A stretch of DNA of 18,459 nt from JAWLCG01 sp041687295 (GCA_041687295.1 JAWLCG010000054.1:1-18459); one strand, 5' to 3'. Shown: positions 8,137-15,365, counted from the stretch's first letter. Notes: generated by a model not told the origin, from the sequence alone. Program-made: numbers and translations.

Positions 8137-8192
8137 ATGGGTAATCGGTTGATAGGTTGATAGGTTAATTGGTTAATTGGTTAATGGGTAAT
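8137..8192. repeat. Short tandem repeat tract, 8-bp unit GGTTAATT
   Basis: Six units of 8 bp run from 8147: GGTTGATA twice, GGTTAATT twice, GGTTAATG and a shortened GGTAAT, preceded by ATGGGTAATC. The tract is AT-rich in a very GC-rich setting and ends 14 nt from the start of the chimeric gene. A second tract of the same unit lies at 9631-9664. Confidence 0.85.
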
Positions 8193-8424
8193 GCGCAACA
8201 CGCTGGAGCGTGCGGACGCAGTCGGGCCCTTACTCCAAGCCCACGGATGGAGGGTCGCGCCAGCGACCCGCAATCCGTGGGGGTCTCGCACGGGGCGCCC
8301 GCGGGCGATCCTGCGATGCTCGGGTGTGCCCCCAAAGCGCCTGTCCTGGTGTTCCTCACAAACTCTTATCGTTCGTCTCTCTGTGCTTGTCTCTGCCCGC
8401 TACGGCCCCCTCGGCCTCGAAGAC
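8193..8424. other. Non-coding spacer with hairpins
   Basis: This is the remainder of the 329-nt gap between the chimeric gene and the CgeB-type glycosyltransferase. It holds a small hairpin (CACGCT, GG, AGCGTG at 8199-8212) and a nested CCCACGGAT element (8233-8291). A pyrimidine-rich, less GC-rich stretch (about 8340-8400) shows no recognisable feature. No convincing coding region was seen. Confidence 0.5.
8233..8291. repeat. CCCACGGAT hairpin repeat, copy 2, with a second hairpin nested in its loop
   Basis: The outer arms CCCACGGAT (8240-8248) and ATCCGTGGG (8273-8281) match the other copies, and the flanks CTCCAAG and GGGTCTCG match the copy at 16707 in inverted orientation. The loop, 3-4 nt elsewhere, here contains an extra hairpin GGGTCGC, GCCA, GCGACCC. 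This suggests insertion of one small palindrome into another. Confidence 0.7.
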
Positions 8425-8455
8425 GCCGGGCCTCGCTGCGCTCGACCCGGCCTAC
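8425..8455 (-). repeat. GTAG-headed REP-like repeat at the glycosyltransferase stop
   Basis: On the minus strand it reads GTAGGCCGGGTCGAGCGCAG then CGAGGCCCGGC: GTAG at 8455-8452 followed by an imperfect hairpin with arms GCCGGG and CCCGGC. The TAG is the glycosyltransferase stop codon. The copy at 16163-16193 differs by only one base over this length. Confidence 0.8.
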
Positions 8456-9582
8456 GGGGCGGCGGCCACGCGGGCGCGGTCGGGGGCGGGGTCGAGGCCG
8501 AGGTCCTCGGCGATGCTCAGCAGCTCGTCCACGCGATGCGCGCAGGTGTGGCGGGCCAGGATCGTCCGCCGGGCCCGCCGGGCCATCGCCGCCGCCGCCG
8601 AGGGGCTCTCCAGCAGCGTGCGGAGACGGCTGCGCATCTCGCGTCCGGTGCGGGCGACGAGGTAGTCTTCGCCGGGCGTGAAGAGTCCCTCGGCGTCGTC
8701 CCACGGCGAGCAGACCAGCGGCAGGCCGCACGCCATCGCCTCGAAGGGCCGGATCGTCGGGATGCCCGGCAGGGCCTGCACGTAGGGCCGGCGGGGCACG
8801 TGGACGGTGACGGCGAATCGGCTGAACACGGCCGGCGCCTCGAAGTTGGGCAGCCAGCCGGCGTACTCGATGCCGGCCCGGGTCAGCATCTGCCGCGCGG
8901 TCTCGGGATAGCGCACGCCGTGCACCCGCGCCCGCAGGCCCAGCCGGCGGACGGGGGCCAGCAGGAACTCGCGCAGCTCCTCGGTGCGCTCCTCGTCGCC
9001 CCAGTTGCCCACCCAGATGAGGTCGCCGTCCCGCCGCGTCGTCGGAACGGGCCGAAAGACCCGGCTGTCGGCGGCCTCGTGCCAGGTCCAGGCCCGCCGG
9101 GCCCAGCCCTTGTCCAGGTAGATGTCGCGCACGACGTTGCCGAAGGCCAGCACGCCGTCGTAGTGGCGCAGGTCGTAGCGGGCCATCTGCTCGGGCGCGC
9201 TGACGGAGCGGTGGTGCGTATCGTGGAACAGCAGGCGATAGGAGTTATGCCGCCGCCGGTGCCGGCCCAGCCGATCGATCAGGGCCGGCTCGTTCCACTC
9301 CTGGGCGATCACCAGGTCCGCCCGGCGCAGGGCTGCGTCCAGGTCGAGCGACTCCAGCGCGTACCGGGTGCTCGTGAGATGCGGATAGGCCTTGTGGAAC
9401 CCGCGCAGGGCCTCGGGACCATGCTCGGCCAGCAGGTTCTGCACGCTCCAGGCGTCGCGCGGCTCGTAGACCTTCACACGGTGGCCCCGCGCGAGCAGCT
9501 CGGCCGCCACGCCGCGCAGGAAGTGGGCGTTGCCGTGGTTCCAGTCGCTCACCAGCGAGTGGCAGAACAGGACGATGCGCAT
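8452..9582 (-). CDS. CgeB-type glycosyltransferase
   Basis: This 376-residue predicted GT-B fold transferase resembles the CgeB/YkvP spore-maturation family. The N-terminal domain starts MRIVLFCHSLVSDWNHGNAH with LLARGHRVKVYEPRDAW. The C-terminal nucleotide-sugar domain shows LIWVGNWGDEERTEEL, then VPRRPYVQALPGIPTIRPFEAMACGLPLVCSPWDDAE across two segments, and TGREMRSRLRTLLESP. The ATG is preceded by AGGAGT at good spacing. It is a distant paralogue of the N-terminal piece of the downstream chimera; both share SLVS...GHRV.(F/V)YEP. The donor and acceptor sugars are unknown. The gene lies mid-cluster, flanked on both sides by intergenic 8-bp tandem tracts. Its TAG stop is the head of a REP-like repeat. 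Confidence 0.85.
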   Translation of the reverse strand: MRIVLFCHSLVSDWNHGNAHFLRGVAAELLARGHRVKVYEPRDAWSVQNLLAEHGPEALRGFHKAYPHLTSTRYALESLDLDAALRRADLVIAQEWNEPALIDRLGRHRRRHNSYRLLFHDTHHRSVSAPEQMARYDLRHYDGVLAFGNVVRDIYLDKGWARRAWTWHEAADSRVFRPVPTTRRDGDLIWVGNWGDEERTEELREFLLAPVRRLGLRARVHGVRYPETARQMLTRAGIEYAGWLPNFEAPAVFSRFAVTVHVPRRPYVQALPGIPTIRPFEAMACGLPLVCSPWDDAEGLFTPGEDYLVARTGREMRSRLRTLLESPSAAAAMARRARRTILARHTCAHRVDELLSIAEDLGLDPAPDRARVAAAP

Positions 9583-9630
9583 CGGGGACTCCTATGGCGA
9601 CCCGGCCGAGGCCGTGGGGCGGTGTCAAGC

Positions 9631-9664
9631 AATCGGTTAATCGGTTAACGGGTTAACTGGTAAA
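9631..9664. repeat. Short tandem repeat tract, 8-bp unit GGTTAAYN
   Basis: AATC is followed by GGTTAATC, GGTTAACG, GGTTAACT and GGTAAA from 9635. It has the same unit length and core as the tract at 8147 and also ends in a shortened GGTAA unit. It lies between the SDR stop and the glycosyltransferase start. Confidence 0.8.
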
Positions 9665-9681
9665 GACCGGACCGCCACCAC

Positions 9682-10464
9682 TCAGCCCTGCAGGAGGCTC
9701 TCGGCGCCGTCGATGAAGACTTCGGCGCCGGTCACGTGGTTGGCCTGGTCGCTGGCCAGGAACAGCACCACGCGGGCGACCTGGATCGGCTGAGCGGATC
9801 GGCCTTCGGTGAGGGGGATGCGCCCCTCGGGGTACTCCGCCGGCGGGCCGATGTGCTCGGTGTTGCGGTGCTCGGTGTTCTGGCCGATGTCGGTCCGCAC
9901 GCCGCCGGGGCAGATCACGTTGACGCGGATGCCATGCTCGGCCAGCTCCAGGGCGGCCATCTTGGTCAGGGCGACCTGGCCGGCCTTGCTGCTGGAGTAG
10001 GCGCTGGCGCCGGCGTTGCTGAAGATCCGCGTGCCGTTGACCGAGCTGGTGACCACGACGGCGCCGCCGCGTTTCTTCAGGTGCGGCACGGCGTATTTCA
10101 GGGCCAGGAACGTGCCGGTCAGGTTGATCGCGAGCGTCTGGTTCCACTCCTCGCACGTCAGCTCGTCCAGCGGCGCCCAGGTGCCGTTGACCCCGGCGTT
10201 GGCGAACAGGATGTCCAGCCGTCCCCAGGTGTCGACGACGGTGGCGACGGCGGCGGCGACCTGCTCGGGCACCGACACGTCGGCCTGGACGCGAATGGCC
10301 TGGCCACCGTCGTCGCAGATCTGCTGCTCGACGTCGGCCAGCGCGTCGGCGCTGCGGTCGAGCAGGGCGACGCGGGCGCCCTCGTGGGCCATCAGGGCGG
10401 CGGTGGCCCGGCCTATGCCGCTGCCGGCGCCGGTGAGCAGGGCAACTTTCCCCTCGAGGATCAT
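9682..10464 (-). CDS. Short-chain dehydrogenase/reductase (classical SDR)
   Basis: This 260-residue classical SDR is a likely NAD(P)-dependent oxidoreductase acting on a sugar or other hydroxyl intermediate of the cluster. Visible motifs are TGAGSGIG (11-18), FANAG (87-91), the structural Asn in LAINLTG (about 114), Ser140/141 (VVVTSSVNG), Tyr156-x3-Lys160 (AYSSSK) and CPGGVRTDI. The C-terminal VTGAEVFIDGAESL is typical of the family. The ATG overlaps the stop of the preceding glycosyltransferase by 4 nt (ATGA), so the two are translationally coupled. A much longer open frame upstream of this ATG is an antisense-type artefact and is not part of the gene. The substrate is unknown. Confidence 0.92.
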   Translation of the reverse strand: MILEGKVALLTGAGSGIGRATAALMAHEGARVALLDRSADALADVEQQICDDGGQAIRVQADVSVPEQVAAAVATVVDTWGRLDILFANAGVNGTWAPLDELTCEEWNQTLAINLTGTFLALKYAVPHLKKRGGAVVVTSSVNGTRIFSNAGASAYSSSKAGQVALTKMAALELAEHGIRVNVICPGGVRTDIGQNTEHRNTEHIGPPAEYPEGRIPLTEGRSAQPIQVARVVLFLASDQANHVTGAEVFIDGAESLLQG

Positions 10465-11597
10465 AGTGTGCGCTCCTCCATGTGAGCCGGGCGGGCCTGG
10501 GCCGACCAGCCGCGAACGCGGGGCCCGGCCCCCAGCAGCGACCGGTAGAGCGCCAGGTACTGCTGCGCCTGGCGCTGTGGCGTGTAGCGGGCGGCTCGGC
10601 GGCGGGCGCGGGCGGCGAACTCGGCCCGCAGGCGCTCGTCGCGGGCGAGGTAGGTCAGCACGAGCGTCAGGTCCGACTCGCCGGTCGGCGCGACGTAGAG
10701 GGCGGCCTCGCCCCAGACCTCGCGGAGGCTGGGGATGTCGCCCAGCACCAGCGGGCACCCGGCCAGGGCGGCCTCCAGGGCGCCCAGGCCGAAGGGCTCG
10801 TAGTGGGCCGGCAGGGCGTGCAGGCCCGCCCGGCCCAGCCAGTCGGCCAGCCCGGGCCGATCCAGCGTGCCCAGGCAGCAGACGCCGTCTGGCAGCGTGC
10901 GGTCGCGGCCATTGGGGCCTTGAGCGTCGCCGGCGAGGTGCACCGGCCAGGGCAGCTGCGGCGCGACGCGGGCGAGGGCCGCGAGGTTCTTGGCCTGGTC
11001 CCACAGCCGACCGGCGGCGAAGACGATCGGCTCCTTGCGGGCTGGAACGAACAGATCCGCTCGGCGGGCGTTGTGGATGACGGTGGGCCTCGGCAGCGGG
11101 CCATAGAGGCGGGCCAACTCGTCGAGCATGGCCTGCGTGGGGGCGGCCACGGCGTCGGCGGCCCCCAGGCCCTGCTGCACGCGGCGGCGGTAGGTGGCCC
11201 AGTCGCCCTCGGGGGCGGGGGTGCCCTTGACCGCCTGCCACCACGACAGCACGCACGAATGGCCCACCACCAGCACGGGTCGGCCCCAGGGCAGCGCGGC
11301 GTGGGCGTAGCCGTTGAGGTGCACCAGGTCGGGCCCCAGCCGCCGGCCCAGGCCCCCCAGCCAGTCGCCGGCGGCGTCCACGTCGTCCCAGGGCGCGTCC
11401 ATCCACTCCAGGCGGTAGGCGCTCTGGTAGAGCCGGGCGTTGGGCAGCTCGGCCAGCTCGGCCCGCTGGGCGTCCGACGCCGGCCGACCCATCGTCGCCA
11501 GGGCCACCTCCACGCCATGGGCCGACAGGGCGCCGATCAGCTCCAGGGCGTAGGTCCACACGCCCCCGACCGTGTCGGCTGTCATCAGGATCCGCAT
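10461..11597 (-). CDS. GT4-family glycosyltransferase
   Basis: This 378-residue GT-B glycosyltransferase has the retaining GT4 layout. The N-terminal acceptor domain starts MRILMTADTVGGVWTYALEL. The C-terminal donor domain contains VFAAGRLWDQAKNLAAL, VHLAGDAQGP and the EX7E motif in EPFGLGALE, followed by GCPLVLGDIPSLREVWG. The start is the ATG at 11597, supported by AGGGGGA upstream and by the canonical N-terminal beta strand. A further in-frame extension to 11690 would be encoded by palindromic repeats and is rejected. Its TGA overlaps the SDR start. Its function is probably transfer of a sugar onto the product of this cluster. Confidence 0.9.
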   Translation of the reverse strand: MRILMTADTVGGVWTYALELIGALSAHGVEVALATMGRPASDAQRAELAELPNARLYQSAYRLEWMDAPWDDVDAAGDWLGGLGRRLGPDLVHLNGYAHAALPWGRPVLVVGHSCVLSWWQAVKGTPAPEGDWATYRRRVQQGLGAADAVAAPTQAMLDELARLYGPLPRPTVIHNARRADLFVPARKEPIVFAAGRLWDQAKNLAALARVAPQLPWPVHLAGDAQGPNGRDRTLPDGVCCLGTLDRPGLADWLGRAGLHALPAHYEPFGLGALEAALAGCPLVLGDIPSLREVWGEAALYVAPTGESDLTLVLTYLARDERLRAEFAARARRRAARYTPQRQAQQYLALYRSLLGAGPRVRGWSAQARPAHMEERTL

Positions 11598-11624
11598 CGA
11601 TCCCCCTGTGTCCGTCTCTTGCGT

Positions 11625-11684
11625 ATATAGCCCCGGGCCGGCCCGGGGTCTTCCATATAGCCCCCGGCATGCCGGGGGGTCTTC
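11625..11684. repeat. Two tandem CCCCGGGC-type palindromes with ATATAG/GTCTTC flanks
   Basis: Each copy reads ATATAG, an 18-bp perfect palindrome, then GTCTTC. The first palindrome (11631-11648) has arms starting CCCCGGGCC. The second (11661-11678) has arms starting CCCCCGGCA. The G-to-C difference in one arm is matched in the other, so the stem is kept. The repeats sit in the leader of the GT4 gene, where they could form strong hairpins. Confidence 0.75.
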
Positions 11685-11686
11685 GA

Positions 11687-13690
11687 TCACGGGAAAGACG
11701 TGGCTGCGGACGGCGCAGCCACGGCACCCGCCTTTGCCTGCGGCCAGACCGTTTCGCTCGCGGACCTGCGGATGCGTTGTGCCGGGTCAGGCACGGCCCG
11801 GCCCGATGCCCACGGATGGCAATCCGTGGGCTTGGGCAGAACCTGTGCTCGAGCCGCGAGCGCAAGCGCCAAACGGTCTACGACGTGGCAGGCGGGGCGT
11901 TCGGCGGTGGCGTTGAGGGCCTCGTCGAGTCGGCTGAGCGGGTAGGTGTGCGTCAGCAGCAGCCCGGGCTGCAGCCGACCGGCCTGCACGGCGGCGATGG
12001 CCCGGCGGATGCCGTCGGTGTAGCGTTCGACGGCCCGCTCGTGGGCGTTGATCACGTCCAGGCCCCGCCAGTTCCACAGCTGCATGTTCACCTGCCGCGG
12101 GCCGTCCTGGTGGTAGCCGGCCACGACGAGCCGGCCCCGCTCGCCGGTCAGCTCGCCGGCGAGGTCCAGGGGCCACTGCTGGCCGATGGCCTCGATGACG
12201 ACCCCGCACATCCGCCCGCCGGTCAGGCCCTTGACCTGCTCGAGGATTCGCCAGTGGTCCTCCATGGCGATCGTCTCGTCCGCGCCGGCCGAGCGGGCCA
12301 CCTGTAGCGAAAAGGGTCGACGGCTGATGGCCAGCACCCTCGCCCCGGCCCCGGCCGCCAGCTGCGTCAGCAGGGCGCCCAGGAAGCCGATGCCCACGAT
12401 GGCGACGGTCTGGCCCGCCCCGATTCGGCTGCGCTCGAAGACGTTCATCCCGCAGCCCAGCGGCTCGCCCGGGAAGGGCCGACCCGCCAGGGCGTCGGGC
12501 AGCGGCACGGCCTTTTGGGCGTCGGTGACGTCATAGGCCGCATACGCGTGGTCGCTGAGGAAGGACACCCGCTGGCCCGGCTGAAGGTCGGTCAAGTCCG
12601 GGCCGACGGCGTCGACGACGCCCCAGCCCTCGTGGCCCGGTTGGCCGGGCTCGAAGGGGTAGCTGAACCACTCCCGGCCCTGCCAGGGCGGCAGGTTGGA
12701 CGCGCAGACGCCGCAGCCTTCCAGGCGCACGCGGATCTGCCCGGGCCCGGGCTGGGGCAGGGGCACCTCGCGCAGCTCGATCTGGCCGGGTTGGACGACG
12801 GTGGCGGCGATGCGGTCGGCGACCTCGCGGACGGTGATCCGCTGGCCGCTGGCGACGTTGAAGACGTGCCCCGGCGCCTCGGGCGCCTCCAGGGCCAGCG
12901 CGCAGGCGCGGGCGACGTCGTGGACGCTGACGAAGTCCCGCTGCTGGTGGCCGTCCTCGAAGATCAGCGGGGGGTTGTCGTTGAGCAGCCGGCTGGCGAA
13001 GATCGCCAGCACGCCCGTGTAGGGGTTGCTCAGGGCCTGGCGGGGCCCGTAGGTGTTGAAGAACCGCAGCGCGACGGTCGGGATGGCGTACGCCCCGCCC
13101 AGCGTCAGGCACATCCGCTCCTGGTCGTACTTGGTCAGGGCGTAGACGCTGGCGAGGTTGGGCGTCTTGGTCTCGGGCGTCGGCAGCGGCTCCATCGGCC
13201 GGCCGGCGGCGTCGAGCGGCTCCCACTGGTCGGCCTGGGTGCGGGCCGGGTCGCGCTGGGCCTGCGTGTGCAGGGCGCCGTCGGCGTCGCGGTAGAGCCC
13301 CTCGCCGTAGATGCTCATGCTCGAGGCGACCACCAGCCGCTCGACGGGCCGGCGGATCAGCTCCTCCATCAGCACGGCCGTGCCGACGACGTTGGTCTGG
13401 CTGTAGTGGACGACCTCGTACATGCTCTGGCCGACACCCACGACGGCCGCCAGGTGGATGACCTGGTCGATGCCCTCCAGGGCCTTGCGGACGGCCTGGG
13501 CGTCGCACACGTCGCCCAGGTGCCACTCCACGTCCGGATGCAGGTAGTTGGGCCGGCTGGCCTCCCGGCCGTGGACCTGCACGCTGAGATTGTCCAGCGC
13601 CCGCACACGGCAACCCCGCTCGAGCAGCTCGTCGGCGACGTGAGAACCAATAAAGCCCCCACCCCCCGTAGTCAGCACGTTCTTGCTCAC
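11687..13690 (-). CDS. In-frame fusion: truncated NAD-dependent sugar epimerase + zinc-type alcohol dehydrogenase
   Basis: The 667-residue reading frame starts at a GTG (13690) preceded by AGGGGGAAAGG. Residues 1 to about 297 are an extended-SDR nucleotide-sugar epimerase/dehydratase: TTGGGGFIGSH (7-17), Ser124, Tyr183-x3-Lys187 (YALTK), RFFNTYGPRQ (209-218) and GHVFNVASG. The last 70-80 residues of that family are missing. From about residue 298 it is a medium-chain dehydrogenase lacking only its first few residues: ELREVPLPQPGPGQIRV, GCGVCASN (Cys326, Cys329), GHEGWG (His353, Glu354) and Rossmann GIGFLG (433-438). The four-cysteine structural zinc loop is absent. Residues from about 604 onward are encoded by a 134-bp repeat and beyond, so the native C-terminus has been replaced. 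The fusion may be real or a deletion or assembly artefact. Confidence 0.75.
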   Translation of the reverse strand: MSKNVLTTGGGGFIGSHVADELLERGCRVRALDNLSVQVHGREASRPNYLHPDVEWHLGDVCDAQAVRKALEGIDQVIHLAAVVGVGQSMYEVVHYSQTNVVGTAVLMEELIRRPVERLVVASSMSIYGEGLYRDADGALHTQAQRDPARTQADQWEPLDAAGRPMEPLPTPETKTPNLASVYALTKYDQERMCLTLGGAYAIPTVALRFFNTYGPRQALSNPYTGVLAIFASRLLNDNPPLIFEDGHQQRDFVSVHDVARACALALEAPEAPGHVFNVASGQRITVREVADRIAATVVQPGQIELREVPLPQPGPGQIRVRLEGCGVCASNLPPWQGREWFSYPFEPGQPGHEGWGVVDAVGPDLTDLQPGQRVSFLSDHAYAAYDVTDAQKAVPLPDALAGRPFPGEPLGCGMNVFERSRIGAGQTVAIVGIGFLGALLTQLAAGAGARVLAISRRPFSLQVARSAGADETIAMEDHWRILEQVKGLTGGRMCGVVIEAIGQQWPLDLAGELTGERGRLVVAGYHQDGPRQVNMQLWNWRGLDVINAHERAVERYTDGIRRAIAAVQAGRLQPGLLLTHTYPLSRLDEALNATAERPACHVVDRLALALAARAQVLPKPTDCHPWASGRAVPDPAQRIRRSASETVWPQAKAGAVAAPSAATSFP
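11746..11879. repeat. 134-bp inverted-repeat element inside the 3' end of the dehydrogenase frame
   Basis: The ends are AGACCGTTTCGCTCGCGG (11746-11763) and, inverted, CCGCGAGCG...AAACGGTCT (11854-11879). The right arm carries eight extra bases, so the left arm is a shortened version. Within it lies a CCCACGGAT hairpin (arms 11808-11817 and 11822-11831, loop GGCA) flanked by GATG and TTGGGC. No transposase is encoded. The reading frame of the fused dehydrogenase passes through the element. Confidence 0.65.
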
Positions 13691-14051
13691 TGTGGAAACC
13701 TTTCCCCCTGGAAGTCCCTGGACGGCCCCCCGGCCGTCTGCCCCCACGAATCCTAGGTATCGGGCGGGGGACATTTCAAACCGGGCCTGCGGAAGCTCCC
13801 GCCGGGCCCGCCTGACCGCCGCCAAGGGTGTTCCCCCCACGCCCCGCGTCAGGAATGCCGAGAGAAACAGGGACGTAAGAAATCGTGAGGCCCCGCCGTT
13901 CCCGCCGGGAGGACGGCGCCGCAGGCCTATAATGGGGTAGACGCGCGGGCAAGGGGGGCCGCGACGGTGTCTGCCGCATCCTCCCGGACGTTGCCCGCCC
14001 CCGCCCTTGGCCAGACCGGCCGGGCGGGACGAATTCTGTAGGAGAGCGCTC
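13691..14051. promoter_or_regulatory. Divergent promoter region with a TATAAT box and a leader hairpin
   Basis: This 361-nt gap lies between the divergent epimerase fusion and the baeRF gene. A perfect TATAAT sits at 13928-13933 on the plus strand, but no good -35 is seen at 16-18 nt. A transcript from it would have a leader of about 110 nt. An 8-bp perfect inverted repeat (GCGGGCAA at 13945-13952, TTGCCCGC at 13991-13998) would fold in that leader. Nothing coding was seen. The promoter of the minus-strand cluster was not resolved. Confidence 0.4.
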
Positions 14052-15233
14052 ATGACGCCCATTACCCGATCGCAACTCGAGCAACTCGCCCGCGAGCACC
14101 ACCCGTGGTGTGTTTCGCTGTATCTGGGGACGCACCCGGCCGGGATGGAGGTGCGGCAGGACCCCATCCGCCTGAAGAACCTTCTACGCGACGCCGAGCG
14201 GCAGCTTACCGAGGTCGGCGTCCGCAGCAGCGACGCCCGCCACCAGCTCGATGCCGCCCAGGACATGCTCAGCGACAGCGGCCTGTGGCGCAACGTCAGC
14301 GAGGGCCTGGCCGTCTTCGTCGGGCCCGAGGGCGACCCACGTGTCTTCCAGACCCCCATGCCCTTCGAGGAACTCGCCGTCGTCGCCCCGCGGTTCCACG
14401 TCAAGCCGCTGCTGCCGCTGGTGGCCAGCGACGCCTACTTCTACATCCTGGCCCTGAGTCAGGATTCGGTTCGGCTGTTCCGGGCGACGCAGAACGCGGT
14501 CGAGCCCGTCGAGATGATCGACACGCCCCGCAGCCTGCTGGACACCACCCGTTACGACGACCTCGAACAGCAGCAGCAGTGGCACACGCAGACGGGCTTC
14601 CACCAGCCCGGCGCCGATCGGCCGGCGGTGTTCCACGGCCACGGCGTCGCCGCCGACGAACGCGACCAGAAGCGCCGCGTCTACAGCGAGTACTGCCACC
14701 GCATCAACCACGGCCTGCGGCGGACGCTCCGCGACGAGCGAGCCCCGCTGATCCTGGCCACCACCGAGCCGCTGCTGGGTGTCTTCCGCCAGAACAGCCA
14801 GTACCCCGGCCTGGTCGAGGCCGTCATCGACGGCTCGCCCGACCAGTGGGACGCCGGCGAGCTGCACCGCCGGGCCGCCGAGCCGATGGCCGAGCTGTTC
14901 GAGCAGGGCCGAGACGCCGCCATCGCCGATTTCCTCCGCTTCGAGGGCGGGCCCCGCGCCAGCTCCGACGTCCGCCAGGTGGCCCACGCGGCCGCCCAGA
15001 GCCAGGTCGCCGAGCTGCTGGTGGCCGTCAACGAGCACCGCTGGGGCACCTTTGACGACGGCCAGCGCGAGGCCGACGTCCACGAGGACCACCGCGCGGG
15101 CGACTACGACCTGCTGGACCTGGCCGCCTCGATGGCCTTCCAGACCGGCGCCCAGGTCTTCGCCATCCCCAGCGACCAGATGCCCAACCAGACCGTCATC
15201 GCCGCGACCTACCGCTTCGCCAGCCCGGCCTGA
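14052..15233 (+). CDS. baeRF-type (bacterial archaeo-eukaryotic release factor-like) protein
   Basis: This 393-residue protein resembles baeRF family 3, the bacterial relatives of archaeal/eukaryotic eRF1. Supporting features are the N-terminal VSLYLGTHP segment followed by RLKNLLRDAERQL, a central GLAVFVGPEGDPRVF strand, and FHVKPLLPLVASDAYFYILALS, which opens the second domain. Further on are LILATTEPLLGVFRQ and a C-terminal Rossmann-like end with TGAQVFAIPSDQMPNQTVIA. No GGQ peptide-release motif is present. These proteins are thought to act at the ribosome or in stress responses, but the role of this family is not established. The ATG has TAGGAGAG at good spacing. An upstream in-frame start at 14007 is unsupported. 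The family assignment is from recalled motif patterns, not a search. Confidence 0.8.
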   Translation: MTPITRSQLEQLAREHHPWCVSLYLGTHPAGMEVRQDPIRLKNLLRDAERQLTEVGVRSSDARHQLDAAQDMLSDSGLWRNVSEGLAVFVGPEGDPRVFQTPMPFEELAVVAPRFHVKPLLPLVASDAYFYILALSQDSVRLFRATQNAVEPVEMIDTPRSLLDTTRYDDLEQQQQWHTQTGFHQPGADRPAVFHGHGVAADERDQKRRVYSEYCHRINHGLRRTLRDERAPLILATTEPLLGVFRQNSQYPGLVEAVIDGSPDQWDAGELHRRAAEPMAELFEQGRDAAIADFLRFEGGPRASSDVRQVAHAAAQSQVAELLVAVNEHRWGTFDDGQREADVHEDHRAGDYDLLDLAASMAFQTGAQVFAIPSDQMPNQTVIAATYRFASPA

Positions 15234-15351
15234 GGGGGAAGATGATGAAGGGACAGGTGGGTAGCTGCTGAAGAAGAGGAAGATGATGAAGAAGAAGCTC
15301 GCGCAGGCTCTCTTTGCGCGGAGCGAGGCCCGGCGGCTCGGGCCGGGCCAC
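15234..15351. other. Purine-rich spacer with a 13-bp direct repeat
   Basis: GAAGATGATGAAG occurs at 15238-15250 and again at 15279-15291 within a purine-rich run unlike the rest of the window. It is followed by a degenerate REP-like copy. No gene is seen here. Confidence 0.5.
15304..15334 (+). repeat. Degenerate REP-like copy
   Basis: CAGGCTCTCTTTGCGCGGAG then CGAGGCCCGGC matches the repeat at 918-948, but GCAG stands in place of GTAG. It lies just upstream of the TrkA-C membrane protein gene. Confidence 0.55.
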
Positions 15352-15357
15352 AGGAGG
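15352..15357 (+). promoter_or_regulatory. Ribosome binding site AGGAGG deciding a TTG start
   Basis: AGGAGG at 15352-15357 lies 8 nt before TTG at 15366. The alternative GTG at 15357 overlaps the Shine-Dalgarno itself, so the TTG is the better start. Confidence 0.65.
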
Positions 15358-15365
15358 TGCAGCCC

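Noticed and set aside
8137..8192. CRISPR-like array
   Set aside because: The units are 8 bp with no spacers; this is a simple tandem repeat.
9682..11865. 727-residue minus-strand frame covering the SDR and the region upstream of it
   Set aside because: Only the last 260 residues are SDR; the rest is an out-of-frame reading of the GT4 gene and repeats.
11687..14404. Extension of the epimerase fusion upstream of 13690
   Set aside because: The Rossmann start TTGGGGFIG begins a few residues after the GTG at 13690, which has its own ribosome site; the extension runs antisense into the baeRF gene.
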